A program made the translations under genes and the position numbers. Below, one piece after another: positions 41,952 through 50,787 of a stretch of 64,000 nt of DNA. Each line of letters begins with the position of its first letter. The stretch's first letter is position 1. The DNA is from an uncultured Collinsella sp. GTDB taxonomy: Bacteria > Actinomycetota > Coriobacteriia > Coriobacteriales > Coriobacteriaceae. Under the pieces are notes generated by a model. The model ran no database searches and was not told the DNA's origin. It saw nothing but the letters and a program-made list of their open reading frames with translations. The stretch lies in the NCBI GenBank assembly GCA_959599915.1, contig CAUGJE010000008.1, positions 1 to 64,000 on the forward strand. Reading direction: 5' to 3'.

Positions 41952-42974
41952 CTACACCGTGAGGAACATCATCACGATGATCATGGCAAAGCCGATAAGG
42001 TCGGTCGGCAAAAACACCGTGCCCAGCATAACGGCGCTGGTGATGGTCGCCGAAACCGGCTCCACAGTTCCGATGAGGCTCGCACGCACCGAGCCGATGT
42101 CCTTAACGCCCTGCATATAAAGCATGTAAGCAAAAAACGAGCCGATAACCACGAACACCGCGAGCGCCTCGATGCCGGCGGCGTCGAGCGCCGGCATATG
42201 CGCCCAGGGCTGCACGAAGACGCACGAGACCACGCCCGCCGCGAGCATTGCCGAGCCCGTGACGATGGGGCTGCCGTATTCGGGCAGGATCTTGGCGGGA
42301 ATCACCGCCATGCACGCGGCGCTGACCGCACACATAAGACCTGCTGCCAGGCCAAGCGGCGAGATATTCAGGCTGGTGGGGTCGCCGCCGGTGGCGATTA
42401 AAAAGGTTCCACCCAGAGCCAGGCCAATGCCGATGACTTCGCGAGTACGCGGCATGCGGCGATCGGTCACGCAGGTGTAGCCCATGATGATAACGAGCTG
42501 CAGGCACTGGAGCACCGTCGCGGTTCCGGCGTTCGTCAGGCGCACGGCCGAAAGATAGCAAAACTGGTTGAACAGCAGGCCAAAGGCGGTAAAGAGCAGC
42601 AGCTGCTTGCGATCGGCGGGTGTGGTCCAGAGCTTAATCAGGCGCTCGCGGTCGCGCGTAACAACCACGGCCATAAAGAGTAGACCGGCGAGAATCTGAC
42701 GCACGCTCATAAGCCACAAGGTGTCGACGTGGTAGGTATCGAACAGAAAGCTCGCGCTGGTGCCCGAGAAGCCCCAAAACGAACCGCCCACCAGCGTAGC
42801 CAAGACGCCCGTGATCATCTTGCGCGACGACGCATCGTTAAGGCGCTCGCGCCAGGCGCGGCGGGTGCTACGGCTGAGCTCGTCGGTGCCCTCGGGCACA
42901 TCAATGTTCGATATATCGGTCATCGGCACCGAAGCCCCTGCGCCTTCGACCTGCTCGACACACTCTTTGCTCAT
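41952..42974 (-). CDS. EamA/DMT family transporter
   Basis: A 340-aa membrane protein with ten predicted helices arranged as two EamA repeats (SFWGFSGTSASFLF starts the first, LGLAAGLMCAVSAACMAVIP the second). The hydrophilic N-terminus of about 55 residues is longer than usual. Drug/metabolite exporters of this family move amino acids, nucleobases or other metabolites; substrate cannot be inferred. GGGGGAG precedes the ATG at 42974. A frame opening earlier is rejected for lack of a ribosome binding site. Confidence 0.9.
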   Translation of the reverse strand: MSKECVEQVEGAGASVPMTDISNIDVPEGTDELSRSTRRAWRERLNDASSRKMITGVLATLVGGSFWGFSGTSASFLFDTYHVDTLWLMSVRQILAGLLFMAVVVTRDRERLIKLWTTPADRKQLLLFTAFGLLFNQFCYLSAVRLTNAGTATVLQCLQLVIIMGYTCVTDRRMPRTREVIGIGLALGGTFLIATGGDPTSLNISPLGLAAGLMCAVSAACMAVIPAKILPEYGSPIVTGSAMLAAGVVSCVFVQPWAHMPALDAAGIEALAVFVVIGSFFAYMLYMQGVKDIGSVRASLIGTVEPVSATITSAVMLGTVFLPTDLIGFAMIIVMMFLTV

Positions 42975-43205
42975 TCCGCTCCCCCGAAACAGCCTGGAAA
43001 CAATTCGGCTTACCTTACCACGGCGAAGGCACCAGCTGGAGGCTTGTCCGCTTATCGGTAGGACAATTCCGCAGGCGTCTTTCCATAGCTCGATACCGCA
43101 ATGGCTTTGCATTAGTCGACAGCCAAATCGCGGCAGCAGACTCTTTTGAAATGGATATGACAAAGCCCCCGAATTCCACAATGTAAGCGATTTTTAAAAA
43201 TGTTC

Positions 43206-43234
43206 TTGCCACCGAGTTCAGGCTCCGTTATATT
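43206..43234 (+). promoter_or_regulatory. Promoter of tRNA-Val
   Basis: TTGCCA and TATATT with 17-nt spacing, 29 nt upstream of the tRNA. Confidence 0.8.
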
Positions 43235-43263
43235 ATCCCTTGCGCACTTGCGCACCCTTGATC

Positions 43264-43338
43264 GGGCGTTTAGCTCAGGGGGAGAGCGCTTCCCTGACAC
43301 GGAAGAGGTCAGAAGTTCAAATCTTCTAACGCCCACCA
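43264..43338 (+). tRNA. tRNA-Val (anticodon GAC)
   Basis: A 75-nt cloverleaf: acceptor GGGCGTT/AACGCCC, anticodon stem TTCC/GGAA with loop CTGACAC (anticodon GAC), T-loop TTCAAAT, CCA encoded. Unlike the three minus-strand tRNAs it carries no tail-duplicating repeat. Confidence 0.96.
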
Positions 43339-43346
43339 AATGTTCG

Positions 43347-43382
43347 CAGCTCAGAGGCTATGTCTCTGGGCTGTTTTGTTTT
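43347..43382 (+). terminator. tRNA-Val terminator
   Basis: CAGCTCAGAG/CTCTGGGCTG stem (one G-T pair) followed by TTTTGTTTT. The remaining 43383-43672 shows no gene. Confidence 0.8.
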
Positions 43383-43672
43383 ATGTCACCAAACCCGCTG
43401 GCAGCTCCAACCGTCATCGCAACGTAACATCAATTCACCTGACAAATGGCAGCCAAACAAATTCAATACCCCAGCATCAACAATAGCCAGGCACAAAACT
43501 GCGCCGCAAGCTGCTCCAACCGCCCAACTGGTCAAAAGCCGACCATCTACTTGCCAATCTATCCATCGGCATAACCAATCAGTCCGAGCCGCAGCTTCTC
43601 GGTAAAACGCCACAACGTCCACACCCTGCGGTATCCTTGAGCCACTTGCACCTGCAGCACCAAGGAGCCGCC

Positions 43673-44359
43673 ATGCGCACCGAGCTCGATGTCCCCTTTT
43701 CACACAAAGAAGAAGCCAAGGCGCTGGGCGCCAAATGGGATCGGACCAAGAAGATCTGGTATGTACCCAGCGGCGTCAACCCCGAGCCCTTTGCCGAGTG
43801 GCTGCCCGGTGTTGACCGATCCGACCCCTCGGCGCCGTATATATATCTAGTACTGGGCAAGCGCGAATGCTGGAAGTGTCACAAAGAGACCTCGGTCGCG
43901 GCCTTCGGCATTCCCTATCGAACCGATAATCACGAGAGCATCGCCATCGCGCACGCGCCCAACGAAGCCGGGCACATTGCCATCGACACGGCCAGAGCCA
44001 ACGCACTCGCCATCGTGCCCGCTCTTGGCTGCGTGCCGGGCGAGATCCGCGACTACCTTCATAAGCGCTGCGGCTACAAGCCCGTAGGAGCGCGAGCTTC
44101 CAAAGCCCCGTCGCTCGGCAACACGTGCACCAGTTGCGACGCGCTGCAAGGCAGCCGCTATCTGTTCGAGGAGCCCTCGTCCCCGTTTGCCCTCACCGCC
44201 ATCAACAAGCTACCGGCACTGGAGTTTGTGCGCGTCGAAGTTGCCGGCGTCTTTGGCGTCCCGGCCACGCGCACCGACTTTGACCAGGCGCTCTTTACCT
44301 GGGCACGCGACCATCACGCCGAGTTCCACAGGCAACTCGGTGAGGGGATTTATTTGTAG
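43673..44359 (+). CDS. DUF5710 domain protein
   Basis: A 228-aa protein. Residues 3-45 match the DUF5710 pattern (LDVPFSHKEEAKALGAKWDRT then KIWYVPSG), a short module found in primase-like and DNA-processing proteins. A putative zinc-binding CWKCH sits near residue 77, and a second Cys pair (CTSCDA) follows later. The C-terminal part ends in helical DQALFTWARDHHAEFHRQL. AAGGAG 5 nt upstream sets the ATG. It stands alone, just before the restriction-modification genes. DNA binding is a guess from the domain and the cysteine pairs. Confidence 0.75.
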   Translation: MRTELDVPFSHKEEAKALGAKWDRTKKIWYVPSGVNPEPFAEWLPGVDRSDPSAPYIYLVLGKRECWKCHKETSVAAFGIPYRTDNHESIAIAHAPNEAGHIAIDTARANALAIVPALGCVPGEIRDYLHKRCGYKPVGARASKAPSLGNTCTSCDALQGSRYLFEEPSSPFALTAINKLPALEFVRVEVAGVFGVPATRTDFDQALFTWARDHHAEFHRQLGEGIYL

Positions 44360-44408
44360 AGACGGCATCGAGGAGCAGGAGCTCGATCGTTAAACAATCC
44401 CAAAAACG

Positions 44409-45914
44409 CTACAGCCCCAGAATGTGCTCCAGGTAGCCCTTGTTGAACCAGAACGATTGCTTCGTCATCCAGCGCCCGTCGGGCAGTTCGTAAGCATTCC
44501 TTGCGATGTCACCAACCTCTGTTCCATCGGCAAACTTGTAAGCCGCTTTTGACGTATGCGGGCGAACGTGAACAATTGGGTTGTCCGCCATACCGGGCAG
44601 ATTGTTAGTCACTTTGAGCTTTCCGCTCGCATCCCGATACGGATTGAGCTCAACGCCCTCACGTATTACCTTTCGCGTCTCATCCCAACAAGCTTTCGCA
44701 GGACCTTCGATTTCGTTTTCTCCCATCGCCCAGAACAAACAACGGTCGAGACGCAGCACGCCATCGTGGCCCTCACGGAACACAACGAAGAAGAAGCGAT
44801 TGGTCTCAAGGCACGCATGAAGAGGCGACGTCTCCCAGTCTTCTTCAATCAAACGCTTGAACTCAAACGGCGGGAACGACATAGCCTGCTCGATGTGCCC
44901 CCTGTTGTTAACTCGAACGGTTCGGACGGAAATGCCTGCCTTGACGAATTCCTCGGCAGCATTGTTTTTGATTCCGAGCATACGATAGACGAGCGTTGTC
45001 CATTGCGCCTTATTGCCCGTGTACTCCAACCCGTATCGTTCCGCTATCTGGCGATCAGTTTCGCCATAGTGTTGCTCGATAAGTCTAGTTACATAGCTTT
45101 CGAAATCAATGGACTCGTCGTCGCCTCGAACGATGCTCTCTCCGATACGCGGGGCACCGAGAACATAGGCGTGGAGTACATAGTCCATATACGAGCGCTT
45201 GAGGGAAAAGGCACGACGCTTTGCGCGATGGCGCTCAATCTCACCCGTATCGGTATTGAAGTACTCGTAATATTGGTCAACCCACATCGTCGCTTCAGTT
45301 GCGCCCTTTGTGCAGGCACCCAAGTAAGTGGTCATGCCCTCCGATAGCTCGTCCGCGCGACCATCCTGAATGTACGAAATGATTTTTTCGTAGTCGGCGC
45401 GAATGATCTTCATATCCTCTTCGGGCAGACGAACCATGACTGCGCGCTCAATGCGCTGGTCGTATTTGTCGATGGAGCGGTCACGGCCGTAATAAATCAG
45501 CAGGATATTGCTGAGCTTGGTCTTGAGATGCGAGCTGTCGTAGTCGAGCGAAACGGGACGGTCGTAGGGAATCATCGTCAAGACAAGACGTTCACCGGCA
45601 GATTTACGACCGTCTTTGAGTACATCAAAACACGTTGCCTTGAGCTCAACGCCCGCCTCGGGAAAGTCCGGCCGATCATCGCTGTTGGCCTTGTAGCCAA
45701 AATAACGCTCCTCGATCAGGGTTCCCATACCGCCCTTGTACTTCTTGGACCCAAAGTCCTTGGGCGCACTCTCCCCCTCCGGCGCAATGCCAAGCTCGAG
45801 AATATCGCGAAACGTCATGCCATCGAGATTGGCAGCATAGCGCTCGATACTTGAGGGGTCAGAAAAATCAGTATCGTCAAGCATACGCTTGAAATCGAGG
45901 TGCTTCTTGGGCAT
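44409..45914 (-). CDS. Sau3AI-like type II restriction endonuclease (GATC)
   Basis: A 501-aa protein matching the two-domain MutH/Sau3AI family. The N-terminal MutH-like domain has FGYKANSDDRPDFPEAGVELK, an Asp...Glu-X-Lys metal centre around residues 65-80, and ERLVLTMIPYD. The C-terminal half is a second, probably inactive MutH-like domain. Sau3AI cuts before GATC. The adjacent, divergent C5-cytosine methyltransferase fits such a system. GAGAGGA 7 nt upstream sets the start at 45914. GATC specificity is inferred from the family and the partner gene. Confidence 0.85.
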   Translation of the reverse strand: MPKKHLDFKRMLDDTDFSDPSSIERYAANLDGMTFRDILELGIAPEGESAPKDFGSKKYKGGMGTLIEERYFGYKANSDDRPDFPEAGVELKATCFDVLKDGRKSAGERLVLTMIPYDRPVSLDYDSSHLKTKLSNILLIYYGRDRSIDKYDQRIERAVMVRLPEEDMKIIRADYEKIISYIQDGRADELSEGMTTYLGACTKGATEATMWVDQYYEYFNTDTGEIERHRAKRRAFSLKRSYMDYVLHAYVLGAPRIGESIVRGDDESIDFESYVTRLIEQHYGETDRQIAERYGLEYTGNKAQWTTLVYRMLGIKNNAAEEFVKAGISVRTVRVNNRGHIEQAMSFPPFEFKRLIEEDWETSPLHACLETNRFFFVVFREGHDGVLRLDRCLFWAMGENEIEGPAKACWDETRKVIREGVELNPYRDASGKLKVTNNLPGMADNPIVHVRPHTSKAAYKFADGTEVGDIARNAYELPDGRWMTKQSFWFNKGYLEHILGL

Positions 45915-45939
45915 GGCAAATCCTCTCGAAATAAGACAT

Positions 45940-46032
45940 GATCTAATACGTATGCTACTGTAAATTCGGGTTATACCGTGAAGATCCCCTAAGGGATCTT
46001 CCATTTGCAACCCGATTTCTGTACCCTTGATC
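45940..46032. promoter_or_regulatory. Divergent R-M control region with four GATC sites
   Basis: Between the endonuclease and methylase starts, GATC occurs at 45940, 45983, 45995 and 46029. Two lie in the palindrome GAAGATCCC-CTAA-GGGATCTTC (45980-46001), itself inside a wider inverted repeat CGGGTT...AACCCG. Methylation of these sites could sense methylase activity and tune both promoters. Confidence 0.6.
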
Positions 46033-46063
46033 TTTGCATTTGCAGCGATTTGGGGGAGTGAGT

Positions 46064-47326
46064 ATGTCAGAGGTCAAAATCGCCGAGCTTTTTGCTGGCG
46101 TCGGCGGATTTCGTTTGGGCCTCGAAGGCTACGCTGACCCTCGTTATCCAGATTTCTACATGAAGCCCGCCGGACCCTTTCGCACCATTTGGGCCAATCA
46201 GTGGGAACCGCCCGGAACCAAGGCTCGTCAGTTCGCGGCACGCTGCTATATGGACCGCTTTGGCGAGGATTCCGTAGTCAACGAAGATATCAATAAAGTC
46301 CTGGAACAGGCTGAAGCCGGAGAGGTTGAAATCCCCGACGTCCAGATGGTTGTCGGCGGCTTCCCTTGCCAGGATTACTCCGTCGCTCGCCCGCTTAACC
46401 AGGCACATGGCATCGAGGGCAAGAAGGGTGTCCTTTGGTGGGACATCTACCACTTCCTCGAGATGAAGAAGCCGCGCTTCGGTCTCTTTGAGAATGTCGA
46501 TCGTCTGCTCAAGTCGCCCGCGTCTCAGCGCGGTCGCGACTTCGCCATCATCCTAAGCTGCCTTGCCGACCTCGATTACACGGTCGAATGGCGCGTGGTC
46601 AACTCCGCGGAATATGGTTTTCCCCAGCGCCGCAAGCGCGTTTATATCTTCTGCGAGAAGAACGCCGGCAAGGTCGATCTCGTTGACCGCATGCGCAACG
46701 GTGTCATGGCGAAGGCCTTCCCCGCCATCTACCCTGACGAAATGGCCGAGCTCGATGTCCTGCCCGATCCTTACGAGAACTCGACTCGTTTTGGCGTTGG
46801 TCAAAAGACATCTCAGTTCAAGAATGCCGGTGTCATGCAGGGCTGCCATGTTTTGACCTGCGACTTCGTTGAGGATTATCACGGCGAGCGCCGTGTGCTT
46901 GGCGATGTACTTGTTAATGAGGAGTATGTTCCGGAGCAGTTCTACATCTCCGACGAGAAGCTTCCCGACTGGCGCTACCTCAAGGGCAGCAAGCGCGAAG
47001 AACGCACCAACAAAAAGACGGGCTTTACGTACACGTATTCCGAGGGTGCCATGAGCTTCCCGGATGCCACCGACAAACCGAGCCGCACCATCCTCACGGG
47101 CGAAGGCGGCACGGGCGCCAGCCGATTTAAGCATGTTATCGAGTGCCCCGACGGCCGTTTCCGCCGCCTCGTTCCCGACGAGCTCGATCAGCTCCAAGGA
47201 TTCCCCAAGGGTTGGACGGATACTGGTATGACCGACGGCCATCGAGCTTTCTGCATGGGCAACGCGCTCGTCACTGGCGTGCCCCATCGCATTGGCGAAG
47301 CTATGGTCGAAGTGTACGGCCTCTAA
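46064..47326 (+). CDS. DNA cytosine-5 methyltransferase, Sau3AI-type
   Basis: A 420-aa m5C methyltransferase. Motif I is AELFAGVGGFRLGLE, motif IV has the catalytic Cys in VVGGFPCQDYSVA, motif VI is FENVDRLL, motif VIII is YGFPQRRKRVYIF, and motifs IX/X are near the C-terminus (RLVPDELDQLQGFPKGW; MGNALVTGVPHRIG). Length and neighbour fit M.Sau3AI, which methylates the C of GATC and protects the host from the divergent endonuclease. GGGGGAG 5 nt upstream sets the start. The codon use is close to the neighbours, so recent transfer is not obvious. Confidence 0.93.
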   Translation: MSEVKIAELFAGVGGFRLGLEGYADPRYPDFYMKPAGPFRTIWANQWEPPGTKARQFAARCYMDRFGEDSVVNEDINKVLEQAEAGEVEIPDVQMVVGGFPCQDYSVARPLNQAHGIEGKKGVLWWDIYHFLEMKKPRFGLFENVDRLLKSPASQRGRDFAIILSCLADLDYTVEWRVVNSAEYGFPQRRKRVYIFCEKNAGKVDLVDRMRNGVMAKAFPAIYPDEMAELDVLPDPYENSTRFGVGQKTSQFKNAGVMQGCHVLTCDFVEDYHGERRVLGDVLVNEEYVPEQFYISDEKLPDWRYLKGSKREERTNKKTGFTYTYSEGAMSFPDATDKPSRTILTGEGGTGASRFKHVIECPDGRFRRLVPDELDQLQGFPKGWTDTGMTDGHRAFCMGNALVTGVPHRIGEAMVEVYGL

Positions 47327-47451
47327 GGCAAGCAATCCGGAGCCGGCAGTTCACGCTGTCGACTCCATTTTTCCATCCCACTTCCCTGTATACTGATGTA
47401 GCACGTGTTTCATCCGGGCTTGTTGGGCCGGATTGTTCATGGGAGGGTCTT

Positions 47452-47943
47452 ATGGCTGCTTCGAATCCGCCTAAGGGAAGCGTTTCTTCTTCGTCCATCA
47501 AGCCGGTGACGCGCAAGGCCGTGCGTTGCCAGCGCGAGGTCGCTTGGCTTGTCACGCAGGCGGCGGGCAGGCTTGTGGCGACCACTCAGGACGTCAATGC
47601 GCCTACGCCGAGCTTTGTGTTAGCGGCGGCGCTGGATTCTGTGCGCCAATTGGAGCTTGCCGCACAGGATGCCAGAGGCCACCTCGACTACCAGAATGTT
47701 ATGGCGCCCGACCTGCAAACGTTCTGCCACATGGCCAAGTTGCCCGCCGCGCCCAATGCGCTTTCGGACGCGGGCTACATGTTTACGCTTTCGGGCGCGG
47801 ACCTTATCCGCGACATCTATGCATACTGCAGCGAGCTCGCCGAGCGCCACGTCTTTGACGCGGCTGAAGTCAAACCGGGATATGCCATCAAGCTGGTTCT
47901 TAGGCTGTTCTTGATGGATGGGTTCGGGACTATGCCAGCGTAA
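47452..47943 (+). CDS. Hypothetical protein, 163 aa
   Basis: A 163-aa soluble protein with GGGAGGG upstream of the ATG at 47452. After a polar N-terminus (PPKGSVSSSSIKPVTRKAV) most of it appears helical (LVTQAAGRLVATTQD; SVRQLELAAQDARGHLD; LIRDIYAYCSELAERHVFD). No family is recognised. It lies downstream of the methyltransferase gene on the same strand with 125 nt between, and converges with the AlbA_2 gene. It might belong to the defence-related group, but only by position. Confidence 0.65.
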   Translation: MAASNPPKGSVSSSSIKPVTRKAVRCQREVAWLVTQAAGRLVATTQDVNAPTPSFVLAAALDSVRQLELAAQDARGHLDYQNVMAPDLQTFCHMAKLPAAPNALSDAGYMFTLSGADLIRDIYAYCSELAERHVFDAAEVKPGYAIKLVLRLFLMDGFGTMPA

Positions 47944-48043
47944 GCCGGATTTTTAACTTCGCCGTCGACTGGGCAACAACCGCCTTACCTTAGCGGGCGC
48001 CAATCGAGAGTCGATTATTGGGTCACCTCGTCCGCTGGCGCAT

Positions 48044-49516
48044 TTATTCCGCACGCTCCAACAGTCGATACTTGCGGTTGCGACTCGTCGCCGGCGCTGT
48101 AGGCTCAAGCTCGCCTTGAGCAATGAGTGTGTTGACGCGCGACCTAACCTGGGAAATTGTGAGCCCTGTGTGCTCCGCCAACTCGCGCGTACCCAGCTCA
48201 CCGCAACGCTTAAGTGCCGCCACAATTAAGTCACCGCCGTGGTCGACCGGCTCGACCTTTGAGCGATAGAGAACCACTTTGAACCGATCGAATCCCGGGC
48301 AGAACAGGGGCTCGGCCAAACCATGAGCACACATGGCGTCGATCATCATCGGAATGCCCGAGCCATTGCCCTCAGCCGGCGAACCTGCGCCATCCGGCAG
48401 CGGAACAATCGACATGAGTTTCATGAGTGTCGCGTTGCGGCACCGGGAGCTGCCGTCAAACAAGTTCTCGCGAGTCTTTCCTCCGTATAGGCCGCCGGGG
48501 TTCGTCACTTCGATACGGTCATCAAAGACGTCAACAGCGACCGACTGCCCACAGAACCGATCTCCGTATTCTCGGTGGATTACGGCGTTGGCGATTGCCT
48601 CACGCAGGACCTCCTCGGGAATCTCCAGCGAGTCGACACGCGAGACGCCTTGGATCGTCGAGGTTCGCCGCAAATTCTTGGCGACTGCCGCGACGGCATC
48701 CGAGATCATTTCGCCCAACGTTCCCTCGCAGATCGTACGGTCCATGAACCTCAACGACCCCGCCGCGCCCTTCTGCGTTCCGGCATAGACCGCCACATCG
48801 ATAAAGAGCTTAGGATAGAACTGCTGAGGATAGGCACCCGCAGCCAGGAGCCCGGCCTTAGTAACTTTGCCCTGGGAGTCGAGGAAATTCAGGCGCTCCA
48901 GCTTCGTTTTCTTGTCCGGCGCGCCGCGCATTGCCCGAGGTGTCAGCGAGAAAGCACGCTCTATCGTGCGATCGACCAGTGCCTCGTCAAGATCGCCTGC
49001 AACCGCGCCGGGCACTGCATCGCGATCGCTAGGACTCGTCCGCTCGTATGACGACAGTGCCAAAACCTCGGTCGATGAAAGTGGCACGTCTTTGTCATCA
49101 ATGCGCTTGTAGCTGCCGCCCTGGGCGCCGCGTTCTATTACATAGCAGGGCTTGCTCGACGGGTCGAGCTCCTCAATCGTGATAACGAGAACCACGGTGC
49201 CCCGAAGCTCCACGCGCTCAATAGTGTATTTGGGCGGATTGGCCAGTTTTCCGCGACCGCCGGCATCACCCATGCCTGCGACAAATTGGTTGAGCACCTT
49301 CTCGGTCTCAAAGTCCTCAACCGGGACAAAGCCCGCGCGCTCGCTCACGCCGAGCACGATAATTCCGCCGGCGGTATTCGCGAATGCGCTAACCGTTTCC
49401 CATACGTCGCGAGAAAGCGTCGTGGCGCTCTCCTTGACCTCGACGCTAAGGTCGTCCGAGCCCATGCGCCTTAAAGACTCGAGCAGACCGATCAGCTCGT
49501 TCTCGTTCATCTGCAC
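48044..49516 (-). CDS. AlbA_2/Schlafen-type ATP-binding transcriptional regulator
   Basis: A 490-aa protein. The N-terminal AlbA_2 (Schlafen core) domain is ESATTLSRDVWETVSAFANT with GGIIVLGV, about residues 25-140. The central region has a divergent histidine-kinase-type ATPase motif (EVLREAIANAVIHREY and DDRIEVTNPGGLYGG). A C-terminal winged helix-turn-helix (GELGTRELAEHTGLTISQVRSRVNTL) precedes the stop. Such proteins are usually annotated as ATP-dependent regulators, and relatives occur near defence genes. The start ATG may be the second Met (MNENELIGLLESL). The repeat cluster at 49571-49808 lies directly upstream and is a good candidate binding region. Confidence 0.88.
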   Translation of the reverse strand: MQMNENELIGLLESLRRMGSDDLSVEVKESATTLSRDVWETVSAFANTAGGIIVLGVSERAGFVPVEDFETEKVLNQFVAGMGDAGGRGKLANPPKYTIERVELRGTVVLVITIEELDPSSKPCYVIERGAQGGSYKRIDDKDVPLSSTEVLALSSYERTSPSDRDAVPGAVAGDLDEALVDRTIERAFSLTPRAMRGAPDKKTKLERLNFLDSQGKVTKAGLLAAGAYPQQFYPKLFIDVAVYAGTQKGAAGSLRFMDRTICEGTLGEMISDAVAAVAKNLRRTSTIQGVSRVDSLEIPEEVLREAIANAVIHREYGDRFCGQSVAVDVFDDRIEVTNPGGLYGGKTRENLFDGSSRCRNATLMKLMSIVPLPDGAGSPAEGNGSGIPMMIDAMCAHGLAEPLFCPGFDRFKVVLYRSKVEPVDHGGDLIVAALKRCGELGTRELAEHTGLTISQVRSRVNTLIAQGELEPTAPATSRNRKYRLLERAE

Positions 49517-49570
49517 GTCCTTTCGCTCGGTCCGGCGGAGAATGCCGCGAATAGATTTCCTTCGTCTCTC

Positions 49571-49643
49571 AGTTATCTCTCGTAATTATCTCTTGTCTCT
49601 CTGTTATCTCTCGTATTAGAGATGAGTGAAAGATGAGAGATAA
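49571..49643. repeat. 73-bp TCTC-rich repeat, copy 1
   Basis: Starts CAGTTATCTCTCGTAATTAT, contains several (T)TATCTCT(C/T)(G)T motifs and ends GATGAGAGATA. TATCTCTC and GAGAGATA form an inverted repeat inside it. It is identical to copy 2 at 64 of 73 positions and begins about 55 nt upstream of the AlbA_2-type gene. Confidence 0.85.
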
Positions 49644-49735
49644 GATATCTACCATCTGTTTCATTTAAACATGTTTTTGCTGGTAGAACAATCAGTATTG
49701 AGACAATACCGTGATTTCTTGTCTCTTTGCTGCTC

Positions 49736-49808
49736 AGTTATCTCTCATATTCATCTCTCGTCTATCTGTTATCTCTCGTATTAGTGACGAATGAGAGATG
49801 AGAGATAC
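49736..49808. repeat. 73-bp TCTC-rich repeat, copy 2
   Basis: Same length and layout as copy 1, in the same orientation, 92 bp away. The spacer 49644-49735 is AT-rich. The gene-free stretch 49517-49938 holds these repeats and the PTS terminator; nothing else is seen. Confidence 0.85.
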
Positions 49809-49856
49809 GTAAGTAATGGACGAGCGTGGATTTTTGGACAGTCGGAAAATCCCTCA

Positions 49857-49894
49857 AAAAAAACGGGGCCGGCCTTACGCCGAGCCCCGTTTTC
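49857..49894 (-). terminator. Terminator of the PTS IICD operon
   Basis: Minus-strand AACGGGGCTCGGC/GCCGGCCCCGTT-type stem followed by TTTTTTT, about 45 nt after the EIID stop. Confidence 0.85.
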
Positions 49895-49938
49895 AAACGG
49901 TCAGTTAGTTATCCAACGCGCGAGCATAGGAGTTAACA

Positions 49939-50787
49939 TTACGCCGCCGCGAACACTCCCAAGCCCGTTCCGATGATGCAGATTGCAAAGATGCCCAAGA
50001 TGATCCAAATGGTCTTGACGCCCTTTTTGTACAGGGCGACGCAGGCAAAGGTTGCCAGCAAGGGCAGCAGACCGGGGAAGATCGAATCGAACAGATCCTG
50101 CAGGACAATCTCCGAACCACCCACGTCAAAGGTCAAAGCAGTGGACAGTGAGACCTGTGCCGCAATCATGGCGCCTATAACGGTCATTCCGAGGACACCG
50201 GCAGCATGCGTCATGCGAGACATAAGGTTGTTCTCTTCGGACTGCTGCAAAAACTTGGTTCCCAGGTCGTATCCCAGATGGGCTGCGACGATACGCGTTG
50301 CAAAGTTAATCACGGAGTAAATGAGCGCGTACACGATGGGGCCGAGCGGGTTGCCCGTCGAAGCGATACCAATACCAATGCCGGCAGCGACCACGCGGAA
50401 CGTACCCCAGTAGAACGAATCGCCAATGCCGGAAAGCGGTCCCATGAGGCCGACCTTCATGGCGTTAATCGAGGACGTGTCGAAGTTCTCATCGGCAGCC
50501 GCCTGCTCTTCCATCGAAACCGTTAGGCCGGCTACAAACGGAAGCACATGAGGCGTGATGTTAAAGAACTCAGTATGGCGATCGAGCGCCGCATAGTAAT
50601 CGTCGTCGTTGGGATAGATCTTTCGCAGGGGCTTCTGAATGGTGTACATGAAGCCCATTGCCATCATCTTGTCGTACGACTGCGAGCACTGGCTCGTAAA
50701 CTGGCGAAGGAACATGCTCCGATACATATCGGGAGTCATAATCGCATCCTTCTTGGCCTCTTTGAGGTCGGTGTTCTGGGTAGCCAT
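49939..50787 (-). CDS. PTS mannose-family EIID component
   Basis: A 282-aa membrane subunit of a mannose-class phosphotransferase system. The N-terminus MATQNTDLKEAKKDAIM lacks a signal. The conserved cytoplasmic region FMYTIQKPLRKIYPNDDDYY, the GLMGPLSGIGDSFYWGTFR motif and the C-terminal membrane helix (KTIWIILGIFAICIIGTGLG) identify EIID. Its ATG shares one base with the EIIC stop (TAATG). With EIIC it forms the sugar channel. Neighbouring SIS deglycase suggests a glycated amino-acid substrate. Confidence 0.93.
   Translation of the reverse strand: MATQNTDLKEAKKDAIMTPDMYRSMFLRQFTSQCSQSYDKMMAMGFMYTIQKPLRKIYPNDDDYYAALDRHTEFFNITPHVLPFVAGLTVSMEEQAAADENFDTSSINAMKVGLMGPLSGIGDSFYWGTFRVVAAGIGIGIASTGNPLGPIVYALIYSVINFATRIVAAHLGYDLGTKFLQQSEENNLMSRMTHAAGVLGMTVIGAMIAAQVSLSTALTFDVGGSEIVLQDLFDSIFPGLLPLLATFACVALYKKGVKTIWIILGIFAICIIGTGLGVFAAA

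Noticed and set aside
49571..49808. TCTC-rich repeats as a CRISPR array or replication origin iterons
   Set aside because: Only two long imperfect units, no spacer pattern, no dnaA/rep gene nearby and no DnaA-box cluster seen.
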